From assembly GCA_016937855.1 (NCBI GenBank), contig JAFGVU010000101.1, forward strand, positions 18,811-82,810: 64,000 nucleotides of DNA, written 5' to 3'. The translations under genes were made by a program, and so were the position numbers. Of the stretch, positions 61,983-64,000 are shown piece after piece; positions within the stretch are counted from its first letter, which is position 1; every line of letters begins with the position of its first letter. Origin of the DNA: Bacteroidales bacterium. Lineage in GTDB: Bacteria > Bacteroidota > Bacteroidia > Bacteroidales > ML635J-15. The notes beneath the pieces were generated by a model. It saw only the letters and a program-made list of their open reading frames with translations. It did not search any database and was not told where the DNA came from.

Positions 61983-62861
61983 CTATTTGTTGTTTGCCAA
62001 GTTATCGAGAACAATTTTTACCAGTTTTTTTACGAACGGTTTGTAGTCTTTGCTGTATTGTTTTGCGTATCTGTTTGCAATAATTACACAAACTGTTGCT
62101 GCGCTATGTCCTAACAGAGCCGAAAGTCCGAAAAGAGCCGAGCTTTCCATTTCGTAGTTAGTAATACATTTGCCATCGAATCTAAAAGAGCGAATTTTGT
62201 CATTTATATCTCTGTCTTGAATTTGCAGACGCAATTCTCGTCCTTGTGGTCCATAAAATCCGGGCGATGAAATTGTCAACCCTCTTCTAAAGCCATTATC
62301 AATACGATTCATTAGTTTTTCGGAAGCATTAACAAAATATGGGGTTGCTATTTTAGGATTCCAGTTCATGTGTTTTAGGAATTCCGATTCAATTGTCAGG
62401 TTGCAAACAGTATCACGATCTTTATAAAAGTTTAATAGACCGTCGAAACCTATTGCCATTTCCGACATCAGAAATGAATCAACCGGCATATCTTCTTGTA
62501 ATCCTCCGGATGTACCAATTCTTACGAAATTTAAGCTTTTGTGTTCTTTTTTTATTGTGCGATTTTCGAGATCGATATTAACCAAAGCATCTAATTCGTT
62601 TAGCACAATGTCAATATTGTCGGTGCCTATACCGGTTGCTACAACCGAAATTCTTTTGCCTTTGTATGTGCCTGTATGTGTAATAAACTCGCGGTTATGT
62701 ACTATGTGTTCGATATTGTCGAAATGTGACGAAACTACTGCAACACGTCCCGGATCTCCAACTAAAATAATATCGTCAGCAATTTGATCAGGAGTTAGGT
62801 GCAAATGAAAAATACTACCATCTTGATTTATTATTAATTCTGAATTCCCAATTTTTTTCAT
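61983..62861 (-). CDS. Nucleoside (uridine-type) phosphorylase
   Basis: ILVGDPGRVAVVSSHFD, GIGTDNIDIVLNEL, VRIGTSGGLQ, NYEMESSALFGLSALLGH. Confidence 0.92.
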   Translation of the reverse strand: MKKIGNSELIINQDGSIFHLHLTPDQIADDIILVGDPGRVAVVSSHFDNIEHIVHNREFITHTGTYKGKRISVVATGIGTDNIDIVLNELDALVNIDLENRTIKKEHKSLNFVRIGTSGGLQEDMPVDSFLMSEMAIGFDGLLNFYKDRDTVCNLTIESEFLKHMNWNPKIATPYFVNASEKLMNRIDNGFRRGLTISSPGFYGPQGRELRLQIQDRDINDKIRSFRFDGKCITNYEMESSALFGLSALLGHSAATVCVIIANRYAKQYSKDYKPFVKKLVKIVLDNLANNK

Positions 62862-62933
62862 ATCTTGTAAAATTATAATATATTTGTAAATGTATCAAAA
62901 TTTTTGGTCATTTCAAAATTGCAGAGAGAGTTT

Positions 62934-63749
62934 ATGATAAAAAATAGGATTCTAGTACCGACCAATTTTTCGCCTCAGGCAGAAATTGCATTAAAGCAAA
63001 GCGTGTTTTTCTCAGCCAAAACAAACGCTGATGTGTTTTTTATGCACATTATTCCTAGTCTAAAAAGAATAGACAATAACAGTAATGTCATAGAGAATAT
63101 CCAAAATCAAATGGATAAAATTATTAACTCGCTAAGCACTATGGGTGGAGGAAAAATTATTACAAGGATCGAAACCGGAAAAGTAATAACCCAAATTCTA
63201 AATGCAGAGAGAGAGCTAAAACCTTCCTATATTTTTATTGGAACAGATGTTAACTCTAAACCGAACTCTTCTACAACATTGAGGATTTTAAATCATGTTG
63301 ACTGTCCTTTGGTTGTTTTTACCGGGCGTTCTGATAAGACGGGATGCGAGAAAATTATTTTACCACTTGATTTGACAAAAGAAACAAAACAAAAGATTGA
63401 TCAAACAATTAAAGTTGCAAAAATTTACAAATCTGAAGTACACATTGTTTCTGCAACCAATTTTGAGGATGAGTTAATGTGTAATAAGATAAAAGACCAA
63501 ATGATGCAGGTTAAGGGCATTTTTGATAAACTTGAAATAAAGTCGGAAATTAAATTGCTTAAAACAAAAAACGATATAGAAATAATGGCAAATGCCATTA
63601 ACGACTATGCAGACGATATTGATGCAGACTTAATTGTAATAATGACACGCCAAGAGAATAAATTGCAAAAATTTTTCGTGGGAAGTATGGCAATTAAACT
63701 TATTCGCAAATCAACTGTTCCTATTTTGTGTATTAGTCCTAAAAATTAA
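62934..63749 (+). CDS. Universal stress protein, tandem-domain
   Basis: RILVPTNFSPQAEIALKQSVFFSAKTNADVFFMHI; FFVGSMAIKLIRKSTVPILCISP. Confidence 0.88.
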   Translation: MIKNRILVPTNFSPQAEIALKQSVFFSAKTNADVFFMHIIPSLKRIDNNSNVIENIQNQMDKIINSLSTMGGGKIITRIETGKVITQILNAERELKPSYIFIGTDVNSKPNSSTTLRILNHVDCPLVVFTGRSDKTGCEKIILPLDLTKETKQKIDQTIKVAKIYKSEVHIVSATNFEDELMCNKIKDQMMQVKGIFDKLEIKSEIKLLKTKNDIEIMANAINDYADDIDADLIVIMTRQENKLQKFFVGSMAIKLIRKSTVPILCISPKN

Positions 63750-63750
63750 A

Positions 63751-64000
63751 AAAAGAATATGGTGAATTTTCGAGAAACTCAAAAATTCATGTTAAGAAAA
63801 AGAAAAAAAGAAATATGGTGAATTTTCGAGAAACTCAAAAATTCATGTTAAGAAAAAGAAAAAAAGAATAAGGTGAATTTTCGAGAAATTCAAAAATTCA
63901 TGTTAAGAAAAAGAAAAAAAGAATATGGTGAATTTTCGAGAAACTCAAAAATTCATGTTAAGAAAAAGAAAAAAAGAATAAGGTGAATTTTCGAGAAACT
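63751..64000. repeat. 55-bp tandem repeat array, truncated by window end
   Basis: GGTGAATTTTCGAGAAACTCAAAAATTCATGTTAAGAAAAAGAAAAAAAGAATA; unit starts at 63761, 63817, 63872, 63927, 63982. Confidence 0.97.

Noticed and set aside
63751-64000. Regularly spaced repeats resembling a CRISPR array
   Set aside because: The whole 55-bp unit is repeated, so there are no unique spacers, and there are no cas genes in the window. It is a tandem repeat.

Overview
This 64 kb window is an AT-rich chromosomal segment of a Bacteroidota (Bacteroidales-like) genome. The assignment rests on T9SS C-terminal sorting domains, TAnnTTTG-type -7 promoter motifs, DUF5689 and TonB-receptor genes, and porQ next to cmk. 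Housekeeping genes include tgt, lptF/G-like, acyl-CoA carboxylase beta plus BCCP, nfu, mrp, purQ, mfd, priA, pfkA, ispH, cmk, corA, a Usp protein and a nucleoside phosphorylase. There are two surface-polysaccharide blocks: rfbA/C/D plus a UDP-glucuronate decarboxylase, and a wbpA/B/D-like block. Accessory content includes large T9SS cargo proteins, an AbiEi/AbiEii toxin-antitoxin module, a BRO/DinD-like gene, a DUF4143 ATPase, and a two-gene HNH nuclease plus methyltransferase-HIT fusion cassette. There are also FISUMP/PKD lipoproteins and a TonB receptor/DUF5689/secreted nuclease locus. Leads: (1) the AbiE module is bounded by a perfect 22-bp direct repeat of the 3' end of the upstream T9SS gene and carries a doubled 29-bp operator; (2) a near-identical 226-bp T9SS sorting-domain DNA cassette is shared by otherwise unrelated genes; (3) the overlapping HNH / methyltransferase-HIT pair is a candidate nucleic-acid modification or defence system; (4) a 70-bp direct repeat flanks a nested-palindrome insert; (5) there is a family of hairpin and composite intergenic repeats. 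All observations come from reading the sequence by eye. No database search or folding computation was run.
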